Notes: generated by a model not told the origin, from the letters alone. DNA of 64,000 nucleotides from Proteobacteria bacterium 005FR1 (GCA_026192395.1 WACF01000001.1:2106309-2170308); one strand, 5' to 3'; positions 9,213 through 19,135 are shown, numbered from the stretch's first letter. Made by a program: numbers and translations.

Positions 9213-9261
9213 CACGTCTCACGTCTCACGTCTCACGTCTCACGTCTCACGTCTCACGTCT
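9213..9261. repeat. tandem heptamer array, 7 copies of CACGTCT
   Basis: Seven perfect copies of CACGTCT, a unit different from the upstream array but with the same length and copy number. The array ends 96 bases before the dnaG GTG start, so it lies in the dnaG 5' region and could carry promoter-proximal length variation. No coding potential is inferred. Confidence 0.9.
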
Positions 9262-9357
9262 CACAAATGGTAGACTTCCGACCAATGCCGGCCGGCGTCG
9301 CCAGCGGCGGCTGCTATCCTCTTTTCCAGCCATTCCTCCCGCGGAGACTTCTCGCCC

Positions 9358-11271
9358 GTGACCGGTCGCATCCCACAGAGCTTTATCGACGATTTGCTCG
9401 ATCGCATCGATATCGTTGAGCTGGTGGACGCTCGGGTTAAACTGAAGAAAAGCGGCAAGAACTACAGTGCCTGCTGCCCCTTCCACGACGAGAAGACCCC
9501 CTCCTTCACCGTTACCCAGGACAAGCAGTTCTACTATTGCTTCGGCTGCGGCGCCAGTGGCAATGCGATCGGCTTCATCATGGATTACGACCGACTCGCC
9601 TTCCCGGAAGCGGTCGAGCAGCTTGCAAAGCTGGCGGGCCTGGAGATCCCGCGGGAGCAGCGCGTCGTTTCGAAAGAGGAAGTCGCCCGCGAAAAGGACC
9701 GGAAGACCATCTATGGTCTGCTCGAATCGGCCGGTGATTTTTTCCGGCAGGCCTTGCGCAGCCATCCGGCCCGCCAGCGCGCGGTGACATATCTTCAGAA
9801 CCGCGGGCTGAGCGGAGAGATCGCCCGGGATTTCGGCATCGGCTTTGCGCCGCCGGGTTGGGACAACCTGCTCCAGGCGCTTGGGCAGAATCTGGAAGAC
9901 CGCCGGCTGCTCATCGACAGCGGCATGCTCATCAACCGCGACGACAATCACAAGCTTTATGACCGCTTTCGGGAACGCATCATGTTTCCCATCCGCGATG
10001 TACGCGGGCGGGTTATCGGTTTTGGTGGACGGGTACTGGGCAATGATAAGCCCAAGTATCTTAACTCACCGGAATCGCCTGTATTCCATAAGGGCGAAGA
10101 GCTCTATGGGCTTTATGAAGCCCGACAGGCGAACTCGCAGCTGAAGCGACTGCTGGTGGTGGAAGGCTATATGGACGTGGTGGCGATGGCTCAATTCGGC
10201 ATCACCTACGCAGTAGCCACGCTGGGCACCGCCTGCCGGGAAGACCATCTGCACAAAGCCTTCAAGTACACCCAGGAAGTGGTGTTCTGCTTCGACGGCG
10301 ATCAAGCGGGACGCACGGCGGCGCGCCGGGCGCTGGAGGCGAGTCTGCCGGTGATGACCGATGGCCGGCAGGTGAGGTTTTTGTTTCTGCCCGAGGGCGA
10401 GGATCCGGATACGCTGGTGCGCCAGATCGGCGCCAAGAAGTTTTCCGGTCTGATCGACCACGCCCTGCATCTGGAGGAGTTCTTCTTCGACGTCCTCACC
10501 GAAGATCTCGACGTGCGTTCGATGGAAGGTCGGGCGCGCCTGAGCAAGCTGGCCGCTCCTATGATCAACCGCCTCCCGAAGGGCGTTTTCCGCGAGCTGA
10601 TGTTCGACAACCTGGCCAAGCGCACCGGACTTCCCGTTCATACCCTGCTCGGGCTGGTGGAGGAAGTTCCTTTGCAACCGCTCGCGCCTGTCGAACCGCC
10701 CAGCCAGCACCCGGTGGTGGATGACAACTCTCCACCGCCAGCAGATTATGAAAACACCTATGTTTCCGACGCCCGGCCCGTCCGACGGCCAGCCAAACCG
10801 GTTCGACCACAGCAGATCAAACTGCCAACGCACCGGCTCCTTACGTTGCTCTTGCTCAATAATCCACAGCTGGCTCTGGAGATTGAGAGCCCCGACGAGC
10901 TTGCCGACGAATCCGGAGATTTCGATCAGTTCCTCGAGCTGGTGGAATTGATTCAGCGTCGGCCGCATTTCACCACTGCGCAGATCATCGGTCACTTGCA
11001 AGGCACCGGTGACGCAGGCGAGAACACACTCGCCCAGCTGACAGCGCAGCTTGGCGAGCTGATCAGCCGGGCGAGCCAACTGCCGGGCTACGACCCGCGC
11101 CGGGAATTTCTGGATGCGCTCGCCCGCCTGCGTCGGCACAAGGAGCAGCGTGAAGTGCGCAGCGTCCTGGAACGGCTGCAAGGAAAACCATTTTCGGAAC
11201 TCAGCGACGACGAAAAACAGCTGTATCGCGAAGCTCTGGCAAGACACGCGGCTTCACGATCCGTCCACTGA
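9358..11271 (+). CDS. dnaG: DNA primase DnaG
   Basis: Makes RNA primers for Okazaki fragments and for leading-strand start, acting with the DnaB helicase. 637 residues. The N-terminal zinc finger has C40-P-F-H43 and CFGC (C61, C64). The TOPRIM core has [13 protein letters not shown] and the acidic [12 protein letters not shown] proline-rich linker near residues 440-490 leads to the C-terminal DnaB-binding domain. The start is GTG, and [20 protein letters not shown] matches the family N-terminus. Unlike the usual order, rpoD does not follow; ppa does. Confidence 0.97.
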   Translation: MTGRIPQSFIDDLLDRIDIVELVDARVKLKKSGKNYSACCPFHDEKTPSFTVTQDKQFYYCFGCGASGNAIGFIMDYDRLAFPEAVEQLAKLAGLEIPREQRVVSKEEVAREKDRKTIYGLLESAGDFFRQALRSHPARQRAVTYLQNRGLSGEIARDFGIGFAPPGWDNLLQALGQNLEDRRLLIDSGMLINRDDNHKLYDRFRERIMFPIRDVRGRVIGFGGRVLGNDKPKYLNSPESPVFHKGEELYGLYEARQANSQLKRLLVVEGYMDVVAMAQFGITYAVATLGTACREDHLHKAFKYTQEVVFCFDGDQAGRTAARRALEASLPVMTDGRQVRFLFLPEGEDPDTLVRQIGAKKFSGLIDHALHLEEFFFDVLTEDLDVRSMEGRARLSKLAAPMINRLPKGVFRELMFDNLAKRTGLPVHTLLGLVEEVPLQPLAPVEPPSQHPVVDDNSPPPADYENTYVSDARPVRRPAKPVRPQQIKLPTHRLLTLLLLNNPQLALEIESPDELADESGDFDQFLELVELIQRRPHFTTAQIIGHLQGTGDAGENTLAQLTAQLGELISRASQLPGYDPRREFLDALARLRRHKEQREVRSVLERLQGKPFSELSDDEKQLYREALARHAASRSVH

Positions 11272-11339
11272 GCCCTCATTTTCTCCCCGTTCAGACGTTT
11301 TTCAGTGCGTGCCCGTTACGCTGCATTGCGCACGCGTTG

Positions 11340-11348
11340 TGCTAGAAT
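11340..11348 (+). promoter_or_regulatory. extended -10 promoter element for ppa
   Basis: TGCTAGAAT is a TGN-extended -10 box (hexamer 11343-11348), 57 bases before the ppa start. No convincing -35 box is present at 17 bases. The same TGCTAGAAT occurs before pcnB at 30114. Confidence 0.45.
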
Positions 11349-11404
11349 ACGCGCCCTTTTTTCCATTCGGGGGCAATCCCCTCCACCAAACGCGAGTAGT
11401 TGCC

Positions 11405-11953
11405 ATGAGTTTTGACCTAGTACCGCCCGGCCGCGACGTGCCCGAGGACATCAACGTCATTATCGAAATCCCGTTGAACGGCGACCCGATAAAGTACGAA
11501 GTTGACAAGGAAAGTGGTGCGATTTTCGTCGATCGCATGCTGGGAACGGCGATGCATTACCCCTGCAACTACGGCTATGTACCCCATACCCTGTGCGGCG
11601 ATGGCGATCCGGTGGACGTCCTGGTGATCATGCCGCTGGCACTGATCCCCGGCTCTGTCATCCGCTGCCGCCCTATCGGCGTGTTGAAAATGACCGATGA
11701 AGCCGGTGAAGACGCGAAGGTGGTCGCGGTGCCAGTGGACAAGATTACGACGCTGTATCGCGAAGTCGAGTCCGTTCGCGATTTGCCCCCGATCCAGCTG
11801 AGCCAGATCGCTCACTTCTTCGAGCACTACAAAGACCTCGAAGAAGGAAAGTGGGTGAAAGTGGAAGGGTGGGAAGGCCCCGAAGCGGCACGCCAGGAGA
11901 TCAGAGAATCAATCGAGCGCTATAAGTCCAGCCCCGACAAGCCGAACTTCTAG
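11405..11953 (+). CDS. ppa: inorganic pyrophosphatase
   Basis: Family I soluble pyrophosphatase that hydrolyses PPi to two phosphates and so pulls biosynthetic reactions forward. 182 residues, close to the usual 175. Signature regions are [29 protein letters not shown] and the metal-binding DGDPVDVLV. The open frame extends far upstream into dnaG, but ATG 11405 gives the family N-terminus ([23 protein letters not shown]) and has its own promoter-like element upstream. It takes the place where rpoD usually follows dnaG. Confidence 0.96.
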   Translation: MSFDLVPPGRDVPEDINVIIEIPLNGDPIKYEVDKESGAIFVDRMLGTAMHYPCNYGYVPHTLCGDGDPVDVLVIMPLALIPGSVIRCRPIGVLKMTDEAGEDAKVVAVPVDKITTLYREVESVRDLPPIQLSQIAHFFEHYKDLEEGKWVKVEGWEGPEAARQEIRESIERYKSSPDKPNF

Positions 11954-11973
11954 AGTGTTGCGTCGGCGAAACG

Positions 11974-12008
11974 AAAAGGCCGGGCAGCACTGCTGTCTGG
12001 CCTTTTTT
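11974..12008. terminator. bidirectional terminator between ppa and the TonB receptor
   Basis: AAAAGGCCGGGCAG and CTGTCTGGCCTTTTTT form a strong GC stem with an A tract on one side and a T tract on the other. It can end ppa on the plus strand and the receptor gene on the minus strand. Confidence 0.85.
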
Positions 12009-12022
12009 ATATGCGTCCCACG

Positions 12023-14506
12023 TTAGAAATTGTATTCCACGGTCACGCCCCAGGTGCGCGGCTCGCCAAGGTACGCACTGTAGGACTCCAGGGCCTGGAT
12101 GCCGGCGGAGTTCTGCACAGGTGTATCGAACACTACCTGATAGTAATCCTCGTCAAACAGGTTCTGCGCCCATAGCTGGGCAGACCAGTTTTCTTCCTGC
12201 CCGAGAATGCCGACACGGGCATTGACGACTGTAAAAGCCTCCTGGATCTTCTCTTCATCCAGATCCGAGCCGGTGTTGTGCTCATCGGTGTAGCGGAAGT
12301 CCACATGCGCAAATGCATTGAAGTCGCCAATACCGAAGTCGTAGGTGACTGCACCCGTAGCACTCCATTCCGGCGCGTGGGTCAGTTGATTGCCAGCCAG
12401 ATTATCGGCCGGTTGTCCGTCGGAGCGCTGCACGTCGTCCGCGTATTCGGCCTCATTCCAGAGCAAGCCCGCGTTCACGGAGAGGTTGTCCGTAAGCGTA
12501 CTCTTGAAGTCCACCTCGACCCCTTCTGATATCACTTCGTCGAGTGTCACCACGAAGAAAGTCAGCCCGTTGAAGGTATTTAGCTGAAAGTCTTCAAAAT
12601 CCTGATAGAAATAGGTGGTATTCAAGGTGGCGGCGCCGCCAAACATGCTGACCTTCACGCCGAGCTCATAGGCATCCACCGTTTCCTCTTCGAACTCCAG
12701 AGCGTTCACGTCCGTGTCGACATCGAAGAATCCCGGAGGGCCGAGAACGGTGTTCGGATCGAGGCCAGAGCGATCCAGGTTGAAGCCACCGGACTTGTAA
12801 CCGTTTGAGTAGCTCGCAAACGCCATCAGCTCTTCTGTGATGTAGTAACTGGCAGCCACCGTACCGCTTAGCTGTTCTTCATCCCGGGTATCGGTGTAAA
12901 CGCCGTCGAGGGTGGAATTGAGCGTGCCGCCAAGACAGTACAGCGCAAAAATGGCGGGTTCGAGCCCTCCGGCGAATGGTGTGATTGGACCGTCCGTGCC
13001 GGTATAACCTCCAAGGGCGAGAGCGGTCGGGCAAGAGGATCCCGTCGTATCGACCACGGCGTCCAGTTCCTTCTCTTCGTCTGTCCAACGCAGCCCAAGC
13101 GTTAACTCTAGCGGCTGTATCGGCCTCCAGGTGTTATGTGTAAACAGCGCGAAACTGTCGGTGTTGGTCGTGAATTCGTCGTTGGCTCCGTCGCCGGATT
13201 GAGTGCCGAAGGGCAAGGGAATCGGGTTCGGCGCCAGCCCGGCGAACAGCCCAAACAGATTCTCGACAAAAGGCTCATAGTCAGCACCGACCTTCGTGGC
13301 CTGAGTCAGTTCCAGCTCTTCGGCGCTGTAGTATAGCCCCACCAGCCAATCGACAGCTCCGTCGTTGAGCTGCCCGTTTAAGCGGAATTCTTGGGAGAAG
13401 GTCTGGAAATGCTGAACGAAATCATCGGTCTCGCGGTAAAGAATGTCCGCTGCCGAATAGTCCAGATCACCAGCGTTCATAGCTTCCCAGTCGCGGTAAG
13501 CAGTGATCGATGTCAAGGTCGCTGCGTCAGCCAGAGGCAAGCCGGTGAGGTCCCAATTGACTTCAGCGGACATGCCATACTCTTCCACTTCGGTGTCGTA
13601 GCTCCGGCCTGGTGTGGTAAAGGACTCGCGGTCAAATTCGTCACCAGGATCGGAGGTCAATTGAGTAGGACTGAGTGCATCGATTGCGAAGCTGGTGCGC
13701 AATCCCTTTTGGGTGTAGACGGCCGCGCAACAGCTTTCATCACGCTCAGAGTAATCCGCCATCAGGCGAACATTGAGCACATCGCTGGGCTCGTATAGCA
13801 CTTGTCCACGCAGACCGTAACGATCTCGCGTGTTGTACTCGTCGCCGGTAATCTCGTCTTCGAAGAAGCCGTCCCGCTCGGTATAAGTGAAATCCACCCC
13901 CGCCGCCAGGTCATCAGTGCCGGTGCTGTATCCGCCAGACGCCTTGAAGTAGCTGTAGTTGCCGGCGCTGAACTCGAGGTAAGCATCCGTCTCATCGAAA
14001 TCGGGGCGCTGCGTGATGACGTTAACCAAACCCGCGGAGGTGTTGCGTCCGAACAGAGTTCCCTGCGGTCCTCGCAGCACCTCGATACGCTCGATCTGGC
14101 CCAGGTCTGTAAATCCCACTGCCGTGCGGTTGCGATAGACGCCGTCGATGAAGATCCCCACTGCCGATTCCAGACCGGGGTTGTTACCCTGAGTACCGAT
14201 GCCACGGATGCGGGCGGTAGTGCCGATGGTTTCAGAAGTGGTGCTCGTCATATAGAAAGTGGGAGCAACCTGGTTCAGTCCTTCTACATCCGTGACCCCC
14301 GCCATCTCCAACTCTTGGGCGGTAATCAAATTAACGGACACTGGAATATCCTGGACTGAGCGCTCCCGCTGCGTCGAGGTGACAACGATTTCTTCGATGA
14401 CTGCCTGCTGCTGAGTTTGCTGCTGTTGTTGAGCTGCGACCAATGGCGCCAGAGCCGACAGGGCCGCTGTCGAAGCGATGACGCTAGCGTAATCGAAACG
14501 TTTCAT
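12023..14506 (-). CDS. TonB-dependent outer-membrane receptor
   Basis: Energised outer-membrane importer, 827 residues. ATG 14506 is preceded by AAGGAGAG and gives a signal peptide (MKRFDYASVIASTAALSALA) cut near VAAQ, then a glutamine-rich stretch and a TonB box around EEIVVTST. The plug domain spans roughly residues 50-160 with VFIDGVYRNR-like and IERIEVLRGPQGTLFGRN motifs; the rest is a beta-barrel ending in aromatic VEYNF. The type resembles receptors common in marine gammaproteobacteria and sphingomonads. The substrate cannot be read from the sequence, and no transporter neighbour gives a hint. Confidence 0.93.
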   Translation of the reverse strand: MKRFDYASVIASTAALSALAPLVAAQQQQQTQQQAVIEEIVVTSTQRERSVQDIPVSVNLITAQELEMAGVTDVEGLNQVAPTFYMTSTTSETIGTTARIRGIGTQGNNPGLESAVGIFIDGVYRNRTAVGFTDLGQIERIEVLRGPQGTLFGRNTSAGLVNVITQRPDFDETDAYLEFSAGNYSYFKASGGYSTGTDDLAAGVDFTYTERDGFFEDEITGDEYNTRDRYGLRGQVLYEPSDVLNVRLMADYSERDESCCAAVYTQKGLRTSFAIDALSPTQLTSDPGDEFDRESFTTPGRSYDTEVEEYGMSAEVNWDLTGLPLADAATLTSITAYRDWEAMNAGDLDYSAADILYRETDDFVQHFQTFSQEFRLNGQLNDGAVDWLVGLYYSAEELELTQATKVGADYEPFVENLFGLFAGLAPNPIPLPFGTQSGDGANDEFTTNTDSFALFTHNTWRPIQPLELTLGLRWTDEEKELDAVVDTTGSSCPTALALGGYTGTDGPITPFAGGLEPAIFALYCLGGTLNSTLDGVYTDTRDEEQLSGTVAASYYITEELMAFASYSNGYKSGGFNLDRSGLDPNTVLGPPGFFDVDTDVNALEFEEETVDAYELGVKVSMFGGAATLNTTYFYQDFEDFQLNTFNGLTFFVVTLDEVISEGVEVDFKSTLTDNLSVNAGLLWNEAEYADDVQRSDGQPADNLAGNQLTHAPEWSATGAVTYDFGIGDFNAFAHVDFRYTDEHNTGSDLDEEKIQEAFTVVNARVGILGQEENWSAQLWAQNLFDEDYYQVVFDTPVQNSAGIQALESYSAYLGEPRTWGVTVEYNF

Positions 14507-14858
14507 CCGAACTCTCCTTCCCTGCATGCACGCAGACCATCCAAGATAAGAATCCACGTGAAAGTTACTACCGCAACCGTTTCACTTACCGAAAGCGCAC
14601 TCATTCACGAGCGAAGCGATTGATCGGCCAGTTGTATAAACGCGGAGCGTATTGTGCAATTATTGACAAGGAATGTATGCGTTAGCTCCTGCCAATGACT
14701 TTCATTTCGTCGGTTTTGGCGCACGCTTTTCGCAAAAGAATGGCTTACTTGTTCAGCCTGGGGATGACTAAGAAGGAAGTATGAACTCGTCCAAACAGAG
14801 CAGCAAATGACGAGGCACAGCGAAGCTTGCCGCTCGTGAAAGCTGCAAAAAGAAAATC
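14507..14858. other. 352-bp intergenic region upstream of the TonB receptor
   Basis: It contains the receptor ribosome-binding site (AAGGAGAG just upstream of 14506) and probably its promoter, which I cannot place with confidence. On the plus strand TTGACA occurs at about 14664, but no matching -10 box or plus-strand gene follows. No ORF of interest, RNA gene or repeat was recognised. Confidence 0.5.
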
Positions 14859-15542
14859 TTACTTTTGGTCGAGCGGCAATATATCAAGGTGACTCACGTC
14901 CACAACAAGAGCCTCCGTCGATCGGCGGCAATCTGACGGAAGAAGGTCCGCGCCGGGTTCCGCCAGATCAAACTCCGGGTCGAGTTCCGGCGAGGGCAAG
15001 GCTTCATTGCGAAAGCCTTCCAGCAAGTCCACTCCGACATCTGCCAACTCGAAAGTACTGGTATTTACCACTGATGGAATGGCCGGCTGCTTTTCGGAAA
15101 CGTCCAGCAGGTCACCGCCCATCGGACGCAGACTAAATTCACTTAAATCGATTTTTCTTTCCCGAATTTCTTCTCTTTCATCCGGCCCGAGCAGATCAGA
15201 TCCGGCCGGAGCCAGAGTTAAACCGGTTAACGTCGCCGACGGCTTGGCCGCGGCCCTTGCCGCTGCCGGCCGCTTTTCGGATAGCGGCGCATTGCGCTTT
15301 GAGTCCGCACCGGCAGAACGTATCTGAACCTGAGCGCCGGCGTTCAGCAGCACCGCTTTGTATTTTTCCGCGCTGACCTGATCGAGGTTGCGCTTCAGCG
15401 GGACGATACCCCCGGCAAACAAAGCTTCGATCCTGGCAGCATCCACTTTGAACAACTGAGCGAGTCGCGCTTTGACATCGTTAATGTTGTGCCCAGCGAC
15501 GATATCGCCTCGAAAAACAACGTCGAATTTCGAATCTGCCAT
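14859..15542 (-). CDS. unrecognised protein with N-terminal 70-residue domain and repeated acidic tail motifs
   Basis: 227 residues with no signal peptide or membrane segment. Residues 1-75 look like a compact domain (KFDVVFRGDIVAGHNINDVKARLAQLF, then AGGIVPLKRNLDQVSAEKYKAVLLNAGA), which I have seen at the N-terminus of Pseudomonas-type hypothetical proteins. The remainder is low-complexity and contains a loose repeat: LAPAGSDLL, LRPMGGDLL, LADVGVDLL, LAEPGADLL. The four copies share an L-x-x-x-G-x-DLL pattern, perhaps short linear binding motifs. It starts 55 bases downstream of cysE and may be cotranscribed. Function unknown. Confidence 0.75.
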   Translation of the reverse strand: MADSKFDVVFRGDIVAGHNINDVKARLAQLFKVDAARIEALFAGGIVPLKRNLDQVSAEKYKAVLLNAGAQVQIRSAGADSKRNAPLSEKRPAAARAAAKPSATLTGLTLAPAGSDLLGPDEREEIRERKIDLSEFSLRPMGGDLLDVSEKQPAIPSVVNTSTFELADVGVDLLEGFRNEALPSPELDPEFDLAEPGADLLPSDCRRSTEALVVDVSHLDILPLDQK

Positions 15543-15596
15543 TGGCTAGCTCTCTTTGCCGAAACTAAGCGTCATCACGAAAAAGGCCGAATCCAA

Positions 15597-16415
15597 CTAT
15601 TCACAGTTCATCTTCTGCCAGAAGTGGTCCATCGACAGCGCCGGATGATTCTTGCTGCCCTTCCCGACGATCTGTGCCGGCACGCCGGCGACTGTGGCGT
15701 AGGGAGGAACGTCGCTGAGCACAACCGCGCCTGCGCCGATCCGGGCTCCCTCGCCAATGGTGATATTCCCGAGAATCTTCGCTCCGACGCTGATCAGCAC
15801 ACCGTTTTCCACTTTGGGGTGGCGGTCGCCGGCATCGCAGCCGATTCCACCGAGGGTCACCGAGTGCAGAATGGAAATGTCGTCGCCCAGCACAGCCGTC
15901 TCCCCGATCACGATGCCGGTGGCGTGGTCGAGCATGATGCCGCTGCCCACCTGTGCACCGGGATGAATGTCGACGCCGAACTGCTGCGAAATGCGGTTCT
16001 GAAGGTAGAAGGCAAGATACTGGCGTCCCTGCAGCCACAGCTCGTGGCTGATGCGGTGGGACTGTAGCGCGTGAAAACCCTTGAAGTAGAGCAGCGGCGT
16101 CGAGTATTTGTCGCAGGCGGGATCCCGATCGCGGTGCGCGCAAATATCTCGCACCATGGCTTCATAGATGGCCGGCTTCGCTTCGATGGTCTTCTCGATG
16201 AGTTCGCGAAGCAACATGGCGGGAACTGTCGAGGTATTCAACTTGTTCGCCAGTTCGAAGCTGATCGCCTGCACCAGGCTCGCATGCTTGAGCACCGCAG
16301 CATAGTAATAGCTCGCCAGCGCGGGCTCTTCGTCTACCATGGCTGCCGCCTCGCGGCGAATTTCCAGCCAGACCCGCTCACCCGGGGAGAGATTGTTTTC
16401 CGCCGCCAGCCCCAT
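15597..16415 (-). CDS. cysE: serine O-acetyltransferase CysE
   Basis: Makes O-acetylserine from serine and acetyl-CoA, the first committed step of cysteine synthesis. The start at ATG 16415, with GAAGGGG upstream, gives 272 residues, almost identical in length to E. coli CysE (273). An upstream TTG at 16457 is possible but lacks support. The N-terminal helical domain (EPALASYYYAAVLKH, KYSTPLLYFKGFHALQ) is followed by the left-handed beta-helix with hexapeptide repeats, including VDIHPGAQVGSGIMLDHATGI, GDRHPKVENGVLI and AGVPAQIVGK. The HPG and DHATG segments carry active-site residues. Confidence 0.95.
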   Translation of the reverse strand: MGLAAENNLSPGERVWLEIRREAAAMVDEEPALASYYYAAVLKHASLVQAISFELANKLNTSTVPAMLLRELIEKTIEAKPAIYEAMVRDICAHRDRDPACDKYSTPLLYFKGFHALQSHRISHELWLQGRQYLAFYLQNRISQQFGVDIHPGAQVGSGIMLDHATGIVIGETAVLGDDISILHSVTLGGIGCDAGDRHPKVENGVLISVGAKILGNITIGEGARIGAGAVVLSDVPPYATVAGVPAQIVGKGSKNHPALSMDHFWQKMNCE

Positions 16416-16505
16416 AGATTGCCCCTTCGCTTTCAACATTTGCTGCTCAAAGATCAAATCAAACAGATCAGAGGCGAAAAGTGTAACACCGATGCCCGGC
16501 CGCGG

Positions 16506-18056
16506 TTAACGGGCCGACGATTCCGGCTCCATCTTCGGAATACGGATGAGCAAGAGCAAAAACATGGACCCTATAGTCAGCCACATCATGAAGCGAAAAT
16601 CCTGAAGATAGGCGAGCACTGCAGCCTGCCGGGTCACTTCGCCATTGATCGCCATTAACCCGAGAGCGGTATCCGCACCCTCGGTCCAGGAAGCAGCGGC
16701 CTCTTGGAGGGCCAGGTTAAAAGGCGTGATGTAGTGTGCGAGCGCCTCGTGGTTAGCTTGCGTGTTCTGGGCAAGCATGGTGATGACAATGGAAACGCCG
16801 ATGCTGCTGCCCAGGTTCCGAACCAGGTTGTACAAAGGGGTCGCCTCGTTGCGGTAGTGAGGCGCAAGCGTTGCGAAGGTGACCGTAGATAAAGGCACGA
16901 AGATACACCCGAGCCCCAGACCCTGGATGAAACCCGACATCACGATGGTGGTGCTGCTCACCTCTGCCGTAAACAAGGTCATGTCGCGAAGTGACCAAGC
17001 CACCAGAATCAGACCGGCGAAGATCAACAGCCGCGGATCCACCCTGGTCACCAGCCGCCCCATCAGCATCATGCTCAACATCGTTCCCGCCCCGCGAGGC
17101 GCCAGCAAAACGCCCACGTCCAGTGTCGTGTAGCCCATCAGGTTCTGCATGAAGGGGGGCAGCAGCGCGAGCACTGCCAGAAGAATGATTCCGATGAAGA
17201 ACATGAAGATCATTCCGAACACGAAGTTGCGGTCACGGAACATGCGCAAATCGATGAATGGGTTGTTGGTTGTCAGCACGTGAGCCAGGAACAGATAGGA
17301 GAAGAGCACCGCCAGCACTGCTTGCACCACGATCTCCGTACTGGCGAACCAGTTCTGTGACTCGCCGCGGTCGAGCATCATCTGCAAGGCACCGATGGCA
17401 ATTGCCAGAAAGGCAAAGCCCGTCAGATCGAATCGTCGGCTGCGATCGATGGGCGTTTCGCGCAGGAAAAGACTGAGTCCGAGCCAGGTAAGCAGCCCCA
17501 GGGGCAAGTTGATATAGAAGACCCATCGCCAGCTGTAATATTCGGTCAGGTACCCGCCGAGGGTCGGCCCCAGGATAGGACCCAACATCACCCCCATTCC
17601 CCACATGGCCATCGCCGAACCGTGTTTCTCGCGGGGATAGATATCGAGCATTACCGACTGCGAAAGAGGAACCAGCGGAGCGCCGAACACGCCCTGAAGA
17701 AAACGAAAAATGACGATCTGTTCAATGTCCTGAGCCGCACCACAGAGCATCGAGGTAATCGTGAAGCCAACGACGGAAATGATGAACAGCCGTTTGCGCC
17801 CGATCCTCGCCACCATAAACCCGGTCAATGGAATGAAGATGGCAGCGGCAAGAATGTAGGAGGTGAGCACCCAGGATATCTGATCCTGGAAGACTCCCAT
17901 GCTGCCCTGCATTTGCGGCAGGGCGACGTTGGCGATGGTGGTATCGATCGCCTGCATAATCGTTGCAGCCATGACCGACAAGGTTATCAGGCCTCGTTGT
18001 TTTCGGTCCGGCTTGTCCGCCGCGAAGGCGTCCATTTTGGTGGTGGCAGTGCTCAA
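16506..18056 (-). CDS. emrB: EmrB-type DHA2-family multidrug efflux permease
   Basis: Major-facilitator drug:proton antiporter of the 14-helix DHA2 family, 516 residues. Landmarks are LSVMAATIMQAIDTTIANVALPQMQG in helix 1, LAAAIFIPLTGFMVARIGRKRLF (motif A), and GAPLVPLSQSVMLDIYPREKHGSAMAMWGMGVMLGPILGPTLGGYL (motif C). The start is TTG 18056; ATG 18035 is an alternative without a ribosome-binding site. It lies 26 bases after the emrA-type gene and is the third gene of a marR-emrA-emrB operon. A TolC-like outer-membrane partner is not encoded here. Confidence 0.92.
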   Translation of the reverse strand: MSTATTKMDAFAADKPDRKQRGLITLSVMAATIMQAIDTTIANVALPQMQGSMGVFQDQISWVLTSYILAAAIFIPLTGFMVARIGRKRLFIISVVGFTITSMLCGAAQDIEQIVIFRFLQGVFGAPLVPLSQSVMLDIYPREKHGSAMAMWGMGVMLGPILGPTLGGYLTEYYSWRWVFYINLPLGLLTWLGLSLFLRETPIDRSRRFDLTGFAFLAIAIGALQMMLDRGESQNWFASTEIVVQAVLAVLFSYLFLAHVLTTNNPFIDLRMFRDRNFVFGMIFMFFIGIILLAVLALLPPFMQNLMGYTTLDVGVLLAPRGAGTMLSMMLMGRLVTRVDPRLLIFAGLILVAWSLRDMTLFTAEVSSTTIVMSGFIQGLGLGCIFVPLSTVTFATLAPHYRNEATPLYNLVRNLGSSIGVSIVITMLAQNTQANHEALAHYITPFNLALQEAAASWTEGADTALGLMAINGEVTRQAAVLAYLQDFRFMMWLTIGSMFLLLLIRIPKMEPESSAR

Positions 18057-18082
18057 GTCGGTCGGCCCCGGTTTAGGCGTCT

Positions 18083-19135
18083 TTACCAGGACATGCCGAG
18101 CAGCTGGCGGCGATGTTCAGTATCGACTTCCACCACGGCGCTCAGCCCTGCTCGCAGCGCGGGAGCATCAGCCAGCGAGTCCAGGTGAATTCGCACGGGC
18201 ACCCGCTGTGGAACCTTCACCCAGTTCCCGGTGGCATTCTGGGCGGGGATGATGGAAAACTCCGCTCCAGTGGCCGGACTGATACTCTCGACCGTGCCAT
18301 GCCACTCCATGTCCGGATAAGTATCGATCCGCACATTCACCAACTGTCCCGTGCGCACGTGGGTCAGATCGGTTTCGGTGAAATTCGCTTCCACCCACAG
18401 ATTATCACTCGCAACCAATGCAGTGACCGTGTTGCCAGCGCGTATGTACTGGCCGACCAGGGGTGCTTTGCTGATAACGCCGCGCAAGGGCGCCCGCACA
18501 TCGACCCTACGCAGATTCAGCTGCGCCTCCTCCAGATCGGCAAACGCGGCAAGATAGGAGGGATGCTCCTCCAGAGGAGCTTCCGCATTGCCGCCCAGTG
18601 ATGCGGCAATGCGCTGCAGATCCAGCGTGATTACAGCCAGCTGCTGCTGGCTCGAATCCACTGCATGCTGCAAATCGTCGAGATCCGATTCGGAAACAAA
18701 ATTCTTCCCTTTCAGATCCCGCTGCCTCTTCAGCTCCCGCAGGGCGAAGGCGTGATTGGTTTTCGCCAGCTCGATCTGCGCTTGTTTTTCGCGATAGCTG
18801 GTCTTGAGGGCTTCCAGTTCAGTGCGCACACGATCGAGGTGAGCCTGCGCCTTTCGAACCGCGACCAGGAAAGGCTGATTGTCCAACGAGAACAACAGCT
18901 GGCCTTTATCGACTGACTGGTTGGCACTGACGAAAACCTTGGCGACGCTGCCAGAAACCTCGGCACTGATGGGAACAACGTCTGCCTTCACGTAGGCATT
19001 GTCGGTCTCTATGAAGCGACCGCCCTGCAAATACAAGATCAGCCCACCCGCCACAAGGACCAAGGGAACAAACATTAACAAAAAGATGCGTTTCCCGCGC
19101 TGGGATGAAACCAACTGGCGAATTGAACTAATCAT
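18083..19135 (-). CDS. emrA: EmrA-type membrane fusion protein
   Basis: Periplasmic adaptor that links the EmrB-type permease to an outer-membrane channel. 350 residues with one N-terminal membrane helix (IFLLMFVPLVLVAGGLILYL). Then come the HlyD/biotin-lipoyl half (ETDNAYVKADVVPISAEVSGSVAKVFV), a coiled-coil hairpin from about residue 95 to 200, the second lipoyl half (VRAPLRGVISKAPLVGQYI) and a beta-barrel domain. Its start codon overlaps the end of marR by 8 bases, so the two are translationally coupled. Confidence 0.92.
   Translation of the reverse strand: MISSIRQLVSSQRGKRIFLLMFVPLVLVAGGLILYLQGGRFIETDNAYVKADVVPISAEVSGSVAKVFVSANQSVDKGQLLFSLDNQPFLVAVRKAQAHLDRVRTELEALKTSYREKQAQIELAKTNHAFALRELKRQRDLKGKNFVSESDLDDLQHAVDSSQQQLAVITLDLQRIAASLGGNAEAPLEEHPSYLAAFADLEEAQLNLRRVDVRAPLRGVISKAPLVGQYIRAGNTVTALVASDNLWVEANFTETDLTHVRTGQLVNVRIDTYPDMEWHGTVESISPATGAEFSIIPAQNATGNWVKVPQRVPVRIHLDSLADAPALRAGLSAVVEVDTEHRRQLLGMSW

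Noticed and set aside
9066-9261. CRISPR array
   Set aside because: Units are seven bases in direct tandem with no spacers, and no cas genes are present.
10066-11247. 393-residue open frame opposite dnaG
   Set aside because: No recognisable domain, and the dnaG C-terminal region is well supported on the other strand.
14664-14690. plus-strand promoter starting with TTGACA
   Set aside because: No -10 box at the right distance and no plus-strand gene downstream.
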